Positions 34,076 through 42,504 of a stretch of DNA of 64,000 nt are shown one piece after another; positions within the stretch are counted from its first letter, which is position 1; every line of letters starts with the position of its first letter. Below the pieces are notes generated by a model. It was given only the letters and a program-made list of their open reading frames with translations, searched no databases and was not told the DNA's origin. The translations under genes and the position numbers were made by a program. Origin of the DNA: Nevskia sp. (GTDB taxonomy: Bacteria > Pseudomonadota > Gammaproteobacteria > Nevskiales > Nevskiaceae); contig JARLJS010000210.1 in NCBI GenBank assembly GCA_031291075.1, positions 34,683-98,682 on the forward strand, in the 5' to 3' direction.

Positions 34076-34121
34076 GTGCAATATTCTGCACTTAAGGCTC
34101 CATATGTGCAATATTTTGCCT
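34076..34121 (-). promoter_or_regulatory. Twin hipBA operators
   Basis: GTGCA-ATATTC-TGCAC (34076-34091) is a perfect 5-6-5 palindrome. A second copy GTGCA-ATATTT-TGCCT (34106-34121) lies 30 bases away, about three helical turns, on the same face. This is the expected arrangement for HipB dimers repressing the operon. Confidence 0.75.
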
Positions 34122-34467
34122 ATACCATGGCCGAAAAAGTCGGGGCCAGCGTGCCGGCGGCGCGCCAGCCGGCCACGTCACCGGGGGTGTCCGGACGGAA
34201 GCGTTCATACGGATCTGGGCACGGCCCAGAGGGGTGAGCACGGGTGCACGTCACCTCGCTTGTGGCCGGGCTCAACCGGGCTCGTCGTCGTCAGCCTCAG
34301 GCGTGCTCACCACTGTGGAGCGCGCAATATTCGCCCCGCATTCCACCCACTCCTTGGGCATAACGCTGAAGCCGCCTGAAACCAGGTTCCGACATCGCTT
34401 GGCACTATGAGCGAGCGCAGCACACCGGACACCGTATTCCTCAGCTGGACGCCCTTGGAAGACCTGT
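34122..34467. other. Non-coding spacer between hipBA and tRNA-Thr
   Basis: No supported gene is seen. A short frame on the minus strand (34272-34502) runs into the tRNA and is not credible. The stretch is less GC-rich than the flanks and may be remnant DNA of the event that brought hipBA. Confidence 0.4.
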
Positions 34468-34543
34468 TGGTGCCGGCAGCAGGAATCGAACCCGCGACCC
34501 ACGGTTTACAAAACCGTTGCTCTACCGACTGAGCTATACCGGC
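34468..34543 (-). tRNA. tRNA-Thr(TGT)
   Basis: Read on the minus strand, the cloverleaf is complete: acceptor GCCGGTA/TGCCGGC, D arm GCTC...GAGC, anticodon stem ACGGT/ACCGT around TTTGTAA with anticodon TGT, variable loop, T arm GCGGG-TTCGATT-CCTGC, discriminator A and encoded CCA. It reads ACA codons. The hipBA module lies directly beyond its 3' end, the side usual for tRNA-targeted integration. Confidence 0.97.
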
Positions 34544-34591
34544 GTCGGCATCGGAGGATGCGTGTAGTTTAACCGAGACCGGCCCGCTCCT

Positions 34592-36016
34592 TCAGGTCCC
34601 GGACCGGGCGTGATCGGCCAGCACCTGGGCCACGCAGGCCGAAACGCGCTTGCCGGTGGGGATGTGCAGAAACTCGTTGGGACCGTGGGCGTTGGAACCG
34701 GGGCCGAGCACACCGGTGATGAGGAACTGGGCGGCCGGGAATTTCTCGCCGAGCATGCCCATGAAGGGAATGCTGCCGCCCTCGCCCAGGTAGGCCGGCG
34801 GTGCGCCGAAGAACTCGCGCGAGGCGGCGTCCACCGAGCGTTCCAGCCAGGACGACAATGGCGGCGCGTTCCAGCCGGCCGAAGCCTTCTCCACCTCGAA
34901 GCTGACCTGCGCGCCGTAAGGCGGGTCGTGCTCCAGCAGTTGCTTGAGGAATTCGCCGGCACGGACTGCGTCCAGCGTCGGCGGCAGGCGCAGGGAGAGC
35001 TTCACCGTGGTGTACGGCCGCAGCACGTTGCCGGCGCTGGCCAGGGGCGGCAGGCCGTCAACGCCGGTGACGGAAAGAGCCGGCCGCCAGGTGCGGTTAA
35101 GCACCAGCTCGGCCAGGTCGTCATTCACCGGGCGCATGCCCGGCATCATGGGGAACATCGCGGCCACGACGCCGCCGAGGACGGCGACGGAGTCACGTGC
35201 CTGTTCGACGCGCTGGGCGGGGATTTCCACATGCAGCTCCGGTGGCAGGATGCGGCCGCTGGCCTCGTCCTCCACGCGCGACAGCAGCTGCCGCAGGATG
35301 CGGAAACTGGAGGGAACGACACCCGAGGCGGCGCCGGAATGCACTCCCTCCCGCAGCACCTGCACCCGCAGGTTGCCGCCGGTCAGGCCGCGCAGGCTGG
35401 TGGTGAGCCACAGCTGGTCGTAGTTGGCGCAGCCGGAGTCCAGGCAGATGACCAGGGAGGGACGGCCGAGCCGCGACGCCAGGTGATCGACGTAGTACGG
35501 CAGGTCGTAGCTGCCGGACTCCTCGCAGGCTTCGATCATCACCACGCAGCGCGCGTGGGGCAGCTTCTGCTCCTGCAGCGCGCCGATCGCGGCGAGCGCG
35601 GCGAAGATCGAGTAGCCATCGTCGGCGCCGCCGCGGCCGTAGAGGCGGTCGCCTTCCAGCACCGGGGTCCAGGGACCGAGGCGCTCGGACCAGCCCGTCA
35701 TTTCGGGCTGCTTGTCGAGATGGCCGTACAGCAGCACGCAGTCGTCGCCGGCCGGCGTACCCTGCCCCGGGATGTCGATGAAGATCAGCGGCGTGCGACC
35801 CGGCAGGCGCACGACCTCCAGTTCCATGCCGGGCACCGGCTGGCTGCGGGCCCAGGATTCAAGCAGCGCCACCGCACGGTCCATGTGGCCGTGCTCGGCC
35901 CACTCGGCGTCGAACATCGGCGATTTGTTCGGAATCCTGATGTATTCGACCAGCCGGGGGACGATCTGGCTGTCCCACAGGCGGTCGATGAAGGTCTGCA
36001 GTTGCTGGGGGTTCAT
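34592..36016 (-). CDS. M20-family metallopeptidase (dipeptidase)
   Basis: This 474-residue zinc peptidase of the ArgE/DapE/CPG2 group probably cleaves dipeptides. Zinc ligands are visible in order: YGHLDKQPE, GRGGADDGYS, the catalytic glutamate pair in EACEESGS, LDSGC and the late histidine in GSNAHGPNEFLHI. The lid/dimerisation domain lies in the middle (about residues 205-330, starting SLRGLTGGNLRVQ). It has no signal peptide and is therefore cytoplasmic. It is on the same strand as coaX and 29 bases after it, so it may be the last gene of the plsY-birA-coaX transcript. Confidence 0.9.
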   Translation of the reverse strand: MNPQQLQTFIDRLWDSQIVPRLVEYIRIPNKSPMFDAEWAEHGHMDRAVALLESWARSQPVPGMELEVVRLPGRTPLIFIDIPGQGTPAGDDCVLLYGHLDKQPEMTGWSERLGPWTPVLEGDRLYGRGGADDGYSIFAALAAIGALQEQKLPHARCVVMIEACEESGSYDLPYYVDHLASRLGRPSLVICLDSGCANYDQLWLTTSLRGLTGGNLRVQVLREGVHSGAASGVVPSSFRILRQLLSRVEDEASGRILPPELHVEIPAQRVEQARDSVAVLGGVVAAMFPMMPGMRPVNDDLAELVLNRTWRPALSVTGVDGLPPLASAGNVLRPYTTVKLSLRLPPTLDAVRAGEFLKQLLEHDPPYGAQVSFEVEKASAGWNAPPLSSWLERSVDAASREFFGAPPAYLGEGGSIPFMGMLGEKFPAAQFLITGVLGPGSNAHGPNEFLHIPTGKRVSACVAQVLADHARSGT

Positions 36017-36045
36017 GCGCGGCTCGCCGGAAGATTGGAACGAGC

Positions 36046-36789
36046 TTACCCGGAGTCAGGGGCCGTCGTGTGCGGCGCCAGCGTCAGCAAGCCTTCCATC
36101 ACCAGGTGCGGCCGCTCGCTCCAGCCGCCGCACAGGTGCGGCAGCAGGCGCGCCGCGTCGCCGCCGGTCAGCAGCAGCAGCGCACTGCCGCCGTAACGCG
36201 CGGCGAGGCGCTCGACCAGGCCGGCGCAGGCGTGCAGGGCACCCTGTCGCACACAGCTGTCGGTGTCGTCGCCGAGTTCCTCGGTATAACGCTGGTCGGG
36301 ACCGGAGGCGGCAAAGCGGGTGGCGCCGAGCACCGCCTGCTGCATGGTGGTGAGGCCGGGCGCGATGACGCCGCCGAGATGACGCCCGGAGGCATCGACG
36401 GCGTCGAAGGTGAGCGCGGTGCCGGCGCTGGCGACGCAGAGCGGACCGCGCACCTCCGTCCACGCCGCCAGCAGCGCAAGCCAGCGGTCGATGCCCAGGC
36501 GCTGCGGATCGGCGTAGGCGACACGCAGGCCGGCCCACTCGGCCTCGGTCCGCGCGAACCGGGGCGCCACCCCGAAGCGCGACTGTAGCGCCGCCGCTAG
36601 CGGCGCCGCGAGCGCGGCGCCGGTGACGTTGGCGACCTGGATCGAGTCCACGTCCGTCGCGTCGACCGCGGCCAACGCGGCGGCCGGATCGCCGCCGTGT
36701 TCCACCGCCCCGCCGTAGCGCAGCGTGCCCCCCTGCGACTGCGCCCATTTGAGCCGGCTGTTGCCGACGTCGAGCAGCAGCAGGTTCAC
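36046..36789 (-). CDS. coaX: Type III pantothenate kinase
   Basis: CoaX phosphorylates pantothenate, the first step of coenzyme A synthesis. The 247-residue protein has the ASKHA-fold motifs of the family: LLLLDVGNSRLKWA (phosphate 1), GIDRWLALLAAW, CVASAGTALTFDAVDASG (the aspartate-containing base motif) and GGVIAPGLTTMQQAVLGAT. It starts at GTG 36789, overlapping the birA stop as GTGA. This birA-coaX coupling is common in betaproteobacteria and some gammaproteobacteria. Confidence 0.93.
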   Translation of the reverse strand: MNLLLLDVGNSRLKWAQSQGGTLRYGGAVEHGGDPAAALAAVDATDVDSIQVANVTGAALAAPLAAALQSRFGVAPRFARTEAEWAGLRVAYADPQRLGIDRWLALLAAWTEVRGPLCVASAGTALTFDAVDASGRHLGGVIAPGLTTMQQAVLGATRFAASGPDQRYTEELGDDTDSCVRQGALHACAGLVERLAARYGGSALLLLTGGDAARLLPHLCGGWSERPHLVMEGLLTLAPHTTAPDSG

Positions 36790-37787
36790 GGGCGCGGCTG
36801 CAGACGCAGGCTGACCTCGCCGGCGTGGAGGTGATGACGCGTGCCCTGCGATTCGACGATCAGTGCCCCCTGCTCGTCGATCCCGCAGCCGGTCCCTTCG
36901 ATCACGTTGCCGCCGCTTTCGATCAGCACCGGCTGGCCGGCGGCGGCGTCGAGCCGCGACCAGTCGGCGACGAAGGGGGCGAACCCCTGCGCCTCGAACA
37001 GCTCCAGGGCGGCGACCAGCTCGGCGAGAAGGGCCGCGGCCAGGCTGTTGCGGTCCGGCGCGCCACGATCCCCCAACGCAGCCTGCATGGAAGTCCAGGG
37101 CTGGTCCAGCGGCCCGGCCTGCTGCTCGCTCATGGCGACGTTGAGGCCGATGCCCACGATCACGCGGCAGTGGCCACCGGCCTCACCGCGCTGTTCGATC
37201 AGGATGCCGCCAAGCTTGGCCGCGCCGACGCGCAGGTCGTTGGGCCACTTCAACATGACCTGCTCGACGCCCGCACTACGCACGGCGCGGGCGCAGGCCA
37301 CGCCCACCGCCAGCGACAGTGCGCTGAGCTGCGGCGGCCACTCCGCGAAACTCCAGGCCAGCGACAGGTACAGGTTGGCGCCGAACGGCGAACGCCAGCT
37401 GCGGCCGCGCCGGCCGCGGCCGGCGGTCTGCAACTCGGCCAGCAGCGCCTGCGGATCCTGCGCGGGGGCGGCCTCCAGTAGCCGCTGGTTAGTGGAATCG
37501 ACCCGCGCCAGCACCTGCGGCCCGTGCAGCCGCTGGCGCACCGCGACCGGCAGGGCGGCCTGGATACGGGCGGCGTCGAGCCGTTGCAGCGGCTGCAGCA
37601 GGCGGTAGCCGCGCCCGGCCTCCGCTTCCACCTCCAGGCCCCATTCGCGCAGGTGCGCCACGCGCCGCGCCAGGGCCGCGCGCGTGACACCGGATGCCGC
37701 GGCCAGCGCTTCGCCGGAAGTCCAGGCGCCCGCGGCGAGCCCGTCGATCAGGCGCAGCAGCTCGTCCTCGCTCAGCGTGCGAGCCAT
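36786..37787 (-). CDS. birA: Bifunctional biotin ligase / biotin operon repressor
   Basis: This 333-residue protein has an N-terminal winged helix (GEALAAASGVTRAALARRVA, ~24-45), the catalytic domain with STNQRL, the biotinyl-AMP loop GRGRRGRSW (E. coli GRGRRG), LKWPNDL and GGILIE, and a C-terminal SH3-like domain. It makes biotinyl-AMP and attaches biotin to carboxylase carrier proteins; the winged helix indicates it also acts as a repressor. ATG 37787 overlaps plsY by 16 bases, and the stop overlaps coaX, so the three genes are coupled. Confidence 0.94.
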   Translation of the reverse strand: MARTLSEDELLRLIDGLAAGAWTSGEALAAASGVTRAALARRVAHLREWGLEVEAEAGRGYRLLQPLQRLDAARIQAALPVAVRQRLHGPQVLARVDSTNQRLLEAAPAQDPQALLAELQTAGRGRRGRSWRSPFGANLYLSLAWSFAEWPPQLSALSLAVGVACARAVRSAGVEQVMLKWPNDLRVGAAKLGGILIEQRGEAGGHCRVIVGIGLNVAMSEQQAGPLDQPWTSMQAALGDRGAPDRNSLAAALLAELVAALELFEAQGFAPFVADWSRLDAAAGQPVLIESGGNVIEGTGCGIDEQGALIVESQGTRHHLHAGEVSLRLQPRP

Positions 37788-38419
37788 CGCCGCAACACCA
37801 TGGCCTTGTCGAAGCGATGCTCGCTGCCGGCGAGCAGCCGCCGGATGTTGTCGCGGTGCTTGAACACCAGCAGCGCCAGCATGGCCAGCGCGAAGCGGCC
37901 GGCCGGCGAGGCCGCGCCGCCATGCAGCGCGGCCCAGGCCCAGGCGGTGAGGGCGCCGAGCAGCGAGGCGAGGCTGACATAGCCGCTGAGCATCACGGTC
38001 AGGGCGAACACCGCGACCATCCAGGGCATGGCCCAGGGCAACAGCGCGGCGAACACGCCGCTGAGCGTGGCCACGCCCTTGCCGCCATGGAATTTCTGGA
38101 ACGCCGGGTAGCAATGCCCGAGCGCGGCAGCCAGGCCGCACAGGTACCCAAGCAACAGCACCGGCACGCCGGACGACTGCGGCCAGGGCCACGGCAAGGC
38201 CGGGATCGCCAGCGCCGCCGCCACCCCCTTGCCGATGTCGATGGCGAGCACGCCGACGGCGAAGCCGGCGCCGCGGGTGCGCAGGGCGTTGGTGGCACCG
38301 ACGTTGCCGGAACCGGCCTGGCGCAGGTCCGGCCCGCCACGCAGCCGGCGCATGACGTCGCCGCCCATCACCCCGCCGAGCAGGTAGGCGGCCAGTACTT
38401 TGACCAGGAGTTCGATCAT
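37772..38419 (-). CDS. plsY: Glycerol-3-phosphate acyltransferase PlsY
   Basis: PlsY transfers an acyl group from acyl-phosphate to glycerol 3-phosphate, the first step of phospholipid synthesis. The 215-residue membrane protein has five hydrophobic helices and the three family motifs: RLRGGPDLRQAGSGNVGATN (motif 1), AFQKFHGGKGVAT (motif 2) and FKHRDNIRRLLAGSE (motif 3). It is full length. It is the first gene of a coupled group plsY-birA-coaX. The partner gene plsX is not in the window. Confidence 0.95.
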   Translation of the reverse strand: MIELLVKVLAAYLLGGVMGGDVMRRLRGGPDLRQAGSGNVGATNALRTRGAGFAVGVLAIDIGKGVAAALAIPALPWPWPQSSGVPVLLLGYLCGLAAALGHCYPAFQKFHGGKGVATLSGVFAALLPWAMPWMVAVFALTVMLSGYVSLASLLGALTAWAWAALHGGAASPAGRFALAMLALLVFKHRDNIRRLLAGSEHRFDKAMVLRRWLAR

Positions 38420-38459
38420 GGCCCGAGACTATAGGGCGCGGGGAGCCGATCCGCGAGTG

Positions 38460-40250
38460 CTAGGCGCCCAGCCACTTCCTGCGCCGATCCAGCCTGGCCC
38501 CTTCGGCATCCGCCAGGGTGAGCACCCAGGTGTCGGCCGGAGGCTGCTGCGGGGTGAGCCGCGACTGCTGCAGCTCGTCCCCGCGGAAATAGTGGACCGC
38601 GATTTCCCGGCCGGCGGTGAGGCCTTCGAGGTGCTTGGCCCAGTTCGCGGAGGTGAGCTTGAGACCGTCGAACGCCACCAGCTGATCACCAGCGGCGAGG
38701 CCGGCGCGCTCCGCCGGGGAGCCGCTCAGCACATGCGCGATCGCGGTGTCCGCGGCGCGCAGCTGCAGGCCGGTCCACGCCGCCGCCGTCTTGGCGTCGC
38801 CGCGCCCGCCCTCGTCGCCAGGACCGGTGGCGGGCCGCAGCGCCGTCTTCACTCCGAACTCGGCGAGCAGCTCGGCCAGCGGCAGCTCGTCGGTCGAGCG
38901 CAGCATGGAGTCGAACAGCGGGCGCAGGTCGAGCCCGGCCAGTTCGATGGCGATCTGCTCCAGCCCCCCTTCCGGCACCGGCTGCCCGCTGCGGCCGTAG
39001 CGCGTCCATAACGCGCGCACCACGTCGTCGAGCGTGATCGCCGACTTCAGGCGCAGCGTCAGATCCAGGCACAGCGACGCCAGCGCGCCCTTGACGTAGT
39101 AGTTGACCGTGGCATTGGGGGTGTGTTCGTCCGGCTGGTAGTACTTGATCCAGGCGTCGAAGCTGGATTCCGCCAGGGTCTGCAGGAAGCGCCCGGGGAT
39201 GCGCTGCAGGCGTGTCGCGGTCTCCGCCAGCAGATCAAGATAGGCCGGCGGGTCGAGCAGGCCTGAGCGCAGCAGCAGGTAGTCGTCGTAATACGAGGTG
39301 ACGCCCTCGTAGGCCCACAGATCCTGCGAGTACGCCTCCGCGGCAAGCCTGGACTCGGCGAAGGCACGCGGCGTGATCCGCTTGACGTTCCACAGATGGA
39401 AATATTCGTGGCTGACCAGGCCGAGGAAGCCGCGGTAGCCCTTGCGCAGCCCGCTCTGTCCTGGGCGCGGCAGCGCATCGCGCGCGCACACCAGTGCCGT
39501 CGAGGCGCGGTGTTCCAGCCCACCGTAACCGTTGCCGGTGACCTGGGTGAGGAACAGGTAGCGGTGCAGCGCGGGCTCCTGCCCGAACAGTTCGCGCTGC
39601 ACGTGGCACAGGCGGCGCAGGTCGGCGGCGAGGCGGGCCTCGTCCGGCTCGCAGCGCCCGGACAGCACCAGGCTGTGGGAAACGCCGTCGACGTCGAAAT
39701 CGATCTTGCGGAAATCGGACATTTCCACCGGATGATCGATCAGCTCCTCGTAGTCGGCGGCGAGGTAGGCGCCAAAGCCCTGCTCGTCCACCGCCACCTC
39801 GGTCATCGCCGTGGCCAGCTTCCAACCCGGAAACTGCTCTGGGTCAGGCGCCGCGATGGAAATTTCGAACGCGGCCTGCTCGTAACCGGCCGGGCAATAG
39901 AACAGCGAGCTGCCGTTGAAGAACCCGCGCCGCGCATCCAGGTACGCCTTGCGCACCGAGTTGTCGTAGGCGTGCACCTCGTATTCGAGCGTGAGCGCGC
40001 CCCGCGCGACCACCCGGAAGCTGCGCTTGTCGATGCGTTCGATCGTGGCGGGCACGCCGCCCACGCTGGCCCGCAGGCGCTGCACGTGCTTGGAGAAATC
40101 GCGCACGAGATAGCTGCCGCGGATCCACGAGGGCAGCCAGAACACCTGGCCGGCAGCCGCCTCCGCCAGCTCGCAGCGCACGCGGAACAAGTGCGCCAGC
40201 GGATCCAGGGCAACGGCGTAGCGGACTGCGGCTTTGCGTGCTCGGGCCAC
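38460..40250 (-). CDS. M61-family metallopeptidase with PDZ domain
   Basis: This 596-residue zinc aminopeptidase of the glycyl aminopeptidase family has an N-terminal beta-rich domain, a catalytic domain with SHEYFHLWNVKRI (HExxH at ~279-283), the third zinc ligand in LWAYEGVTSYYDD, and a C-terminal PDZ domain (~485-570) with ERAGLAAGDQLVAFDGLKL. The PDZ probably guides substrates. No signal peptide is seen, so it appears cytoplasmic. The start is GTG 40250, with no alternative upstream. It is monocistronic. The substrate is unknown. Confidence 0.9.
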   Translation of the reverse strand: MARARKAAVRYAVALDPLAHLFRVRCELAEAAAGQVFWLPSWIRGSYLVRDFSKHVQRLRASVGGVPATIERIDKRSFRVVARGALTLEYEVHAYDNSVRKAYLDARRGFFNGSSLFYCPAGYEQAAFEISIAAPDPEQFPGWKLATAMTEVAVDEQGFGAYLAADYEELIDHPVEMSDFRKIDFDVDGVSHSLVLSGRCEPDEARLAADLRRLCHVQRELFGQEPALHRYLFLTQVTGNGYGGLEHRASTALVCARDALPRPGQSGLRKGYRGFLGLVSHEYFHLWNVKRITPRAFAESRLAAEAYSQDLWAYEGVTSYYDDYLLLRSGLLDPPAYLDLLAETATRLQRIPGRFLQTLAESSFDAWIKYYQPDEHTPNATVNYYVKGALASLCLDLTLRLKSAITLDDVVRALWTRYGRSGQPVPEGGLEQIAIELAGLDLRPLFDSMLRSTDELPLAELLAEFGVKTALRPATGPGDEGGRGDAKTAAAWTGLQLRAADTAIAHVLSGSPAERAGLAAGDQLVAFDGLKLTSANWAKHLEGLTAGREIAVHYFRGDELQQSRLTPQQPPADTWVLTLADAEGARLDRRRKWLGA

Positions 40251-40343
40251 GGCGGACGGTCATGGAAGGTCTGCCGACATTCTACAGGCGCCGCCGCCCC
40301 AGGGAAGAACGCGCCGCGCGTCAGGCGGCGCGGCGGCTTGGGA

Positions 40344-41177
40344 TCACTGGCCCGGCGGAACCACCAGGCCGATCAGCGTCTGCTGGCCGTCGCCGATGGC
40401 GCCGACCGAGGTGGCGGCGCCGCTGCTCAGATCGATGGTGTACAACACCGCGCCCGACCCGCTCTGCTGCAAGGCGGCGTAGGCCGTGCCGTGCACCTGC
40501 TCCACCACGAAGCCGGCGCTGGTGTTGAAGCTCACCCCGACCGAGCCCACCGTGTGCAGATCGCCGCTGTCCGCCGAGGTGGTGGAACTGGTGCCGCTAT
40601 CGCCCACCCGCACCAGGCTGCCGGTGGTCGAATCGAGGGCATACAAGGTGGCGTTCGCCGCGCTGCTCGTCTGGTTGTTGTAGGCGATGGCGGCGATCTG
40701 CGGCGACTTGCCGTTATTGGTATCGCTGCTGTCGTACGCAACCGCGGTGCCGGCGTTGGCCTGGGTGCCGTCCGCCGGGTTGACGCGCAGGTTCTGCTGC
40801 GCCGTGATGACGCGCAACTGGTTGACCACCGGGTCGAAGCTGGCGGTCTGCCCGGACAACGTACCGGTGAAGAAGGTGGCACTGGTGGTGCTCACCAGCG
40901 CCGCCACGCCGGTGTCGGGGTTGACGGTGCAGAGGGTGTTGGCGCTGGTGACGCAGTACAGCGTGCCGCTCGACGGCTGGTAGGCGATCGCAGCCAGGCC
41001 GACGCCGCTGCTGAGGCCGCTGACGCTCGCGCTGCTCGTGACGGTCGCGGGCTTGTTGGTCTCGAACTTGAGGATGGTGCCGGTGCTGGTCAGCGCGTAA
41101 GCGGTGTAGTTTTTGTTGCAGCCCACGAGCAGCGCCGCGGCGGCGAGCAGGCATCCGAGTTTCTTCATGGTCGACAT
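40344..41177 (-). CDS. DUF4394 lipoprotein
   Basis: This 277-residue lipoprotein has a signal (KKLGCLLAAAALLVGCNKN, lipobox LLVGC) and a DUF4394 beta-propeller-like body, shown by ASFDPVVNQLRVITAQQNLRVNPADGT and repeated strands such as YALTSTGTILKFETNKPA and LYALDSTTGSLVRVG. It is Ser/Thr/Ala-rich and free of catalytic signatures. DUF4394 proteins are secreted and of unknown function. ATG 41177 gives MSTMKKL; ATG 41168 (MKKL) is equally likely and gives a cleaner signal peptide. It is monocistronic. Confidence 0.87.
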   Translation of the reverse strand: MSTMKKLGCLLAAAALLVGCNKNYTAYALTSTGTILKFETNKPATVTSSASVSGLSSGVGLAAIAYQPSSGTLYCVTSANTLCTVNPDTGVAALVSTTSATFFTGTLSGQTASFDPVVNQLRVITAQQNLRVNPADGTQANAGTAVAYDSSDTNNGKSPQIAAIAYNNQTSSAANATLYALDSTTGSLVRVGDSGTSSTTSADSGDLHTVGSVGVSFNTSAGFVVEQVHGTAYAALQQSGSGAVLYTIDLSSGAATSVGAIGDGQQTLIGLVVPPGQ

Positions 41178-41262
41178 AGGTAACTTGGTATATTTGCACG
41201 AGACCTGCCGAGGACGGATTTTACGCCGCGGGTGCGCGCCGGCCACAAACTTCACCCAATCT

Positions 41263-42192
41263 TTACACTGACGGCGGCGTCGGCTCCCGTAATCCCCACA
41301 GCCGCGCCGCGCCCAGCACGCCGCTGCTGTCGCCGTGCCGCGCCGGCAGCAGGCGGGTATCCACACGGTCCGAAAAAATCCATTGCCCCCACAGTTCCGG
41401 CACCCGCCGGTACAGGCTGGGCACCTGCGACACGCCGCCACCGAGCACGATCACCTGCGGATCGAGCAGGTTGATCACCTGCGCCAGCGCGCGGGCCAGC
41501 CGGTCCTGGTAACGCGCCAGCGTGGCCTGCGCCGCGGCGTCGCCTCCCTCGGCGCGCGCCACGACCGCTTCCGCCGCCAGGGTTTCGCCGGTGACGCGCG
41601 CGTGATCCGCGGCCAGCCCCACGCCGGAGAGCCAGGCCTCGATGCAGCCGTGCAGGCCGTGCCAGCACAGCGGCCCCGGCAGCTCGTTCCATTCCGGTCG
41701 CGGCCAGGGCAAGGGGTTATGCCCCCACTCGCCGGCGATGGCGTTCGGCCCCGCCAGCAGGCGGCCGTCCACCACCACCCCGCCGCCGACCCCGGTGCCG
41801 AGGATCACCGCGAAGACGCAGCGCGCGCCCGCCGCCGCGCCGTCGCAGGCCTCGGACAAGGCCAGGCAGTCGGCGTCGTTGGCCAGCCGCGGCCTGCGGC
41901 CGAGGGCACGCTCCAGATCCTGCAGCAGCGGCTGCCGGTTCAAGCAGGTGGAATTCGCGTTCTTGATCAGGCCGCTGGCCGGCGAGATGGCGCCGGGATG
42001 GCCGACGCCGACCGGCAGGCCGGCCACGCCCGCCTCCCGCTCCAGCTCGCCGACCAGGGATGCCACCGCCGCCACGGTGCTGCCGTAGTCGGCCGCCGGC
42101 GTGGCGATGCGCTTGCGCAGCAACACCTCGGTCTCGCCGCGCAGGACCACGCCTTCGATCTTGGTGCCGCCGAGGTCGATGCCGATGCGCAT
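41263..42192 (-). CDS. mak: ROK-family fructokinase
   Basis: This 309-residue sugar kinase closely follows E. coli Mak: MRIGIDLGGTKIEGV (phosphate 1 motif), GHPGAISPASGLIKNANST, LANDADCLALSEACDGAAAG, VILGTGVGGGVV, GEWGHNPLPWPR and the ROK zinc site CWHGLHGCIE, where one ligand position differs from the CxCGxxGCIE consensus (H instead of C), then VIVLGGGVSQV and HGDSSGVLGAARLW. It phosphorylates fructose and possibly other hexoses with ATP. ATG 42192 is the family start. It is monocistronic; the region upstream carries IS3 debris. Confidence 0.9.
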   Translation of the reverse strand: MRIGIDLGGTKIEGVVLRGETEVLLRKRIATPAADYGSTVAAVASLVGELEREAGVAGLPVGVGHPGAISPASGLIKNANSTCLNRQPLLQDLERALGRRPRLANDADCLALSEACDGAAAGARCVFAVILGTGVGGGVVVDGRLLAGPNAIAGEWGHNPLPWPRPEWNELPGPLCWHGLHGCIEAWLSGVGLAADHARVTGETLAAEAVVARAEGGDAAAQATLARYQDRLARALAQVINLLDPQVIVLGGGVSQVPSLYRRVPELWGQWIFSDRVDTRLLPARHGDSSGVLGAARLWGLREPTPPSV

Positions 42193-42504
42193 GGCCGCAG
42201 CTTGCCACGTCGGCGATCGGACAGCCATTGCAGCTGCCGCCCGCGCCCTGCGGCACAATGTCACATGGTCACACCCGTCTCCGAAATCGGCGTCGAAGCC
42301 GTGTGAGCTGCCGCGGCTTTTCGGCAGGGGCATTGTCATAGCAGTCCCCGCGACGCCCCACACATCCTGAACGTTGGGTGGCAGTTGACAGGTGCCGGCA
42401 TTGTGCGCAGAGTTTCCGTGGGGCCAACGCTATAACACAACTTTTGGGGACAGCGCGGGAGCTAGCGGGACTGAACCCAAAAAGCACTTTGGGGAAAAAT
42501 CGTA
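42193..42504. other. Intergenic region with IS3 remnant, upstream of collagen-like gene
   Basis: No intact gene is present in these 312 bases. The central part holds a transposase fragment (42317-42349 and flanks, listed separately). The stretch before 42505 (GGGGAAAAATCG) supplies the ribosome-binding site of the collagen-like gene; its promoter is not obvious. Confidence 0.5.
42300..42415 (-). pseudogene. IS3-family transposase (OrfB) remnant
   Basis: Minus-strand translation gives GRRGDCYDNAPAEK (residues around 42358-42317), a near match to the conserved GDCYDNAPAESFF motif that carries the last catalytic glutamate of IS3-family DDE transposases. The sequence on both sides no longer matches (KPRQLTR follows instead of SFF), and no terminal repeats are seen, so it is a small fragment. 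Confidence 0.6.

Noticed and set aside
34272..34502. Short minus-strand frame
   Set aside because: It begins inside the tRNA-Thr gene and shows no protein-like features.
32400..34543. Integrated element with attL/attR at tRNA-Thr
   Set aside because: No second copy of the tRNA 3' end and no integrase gene was found within the window, so only proximity is reported.
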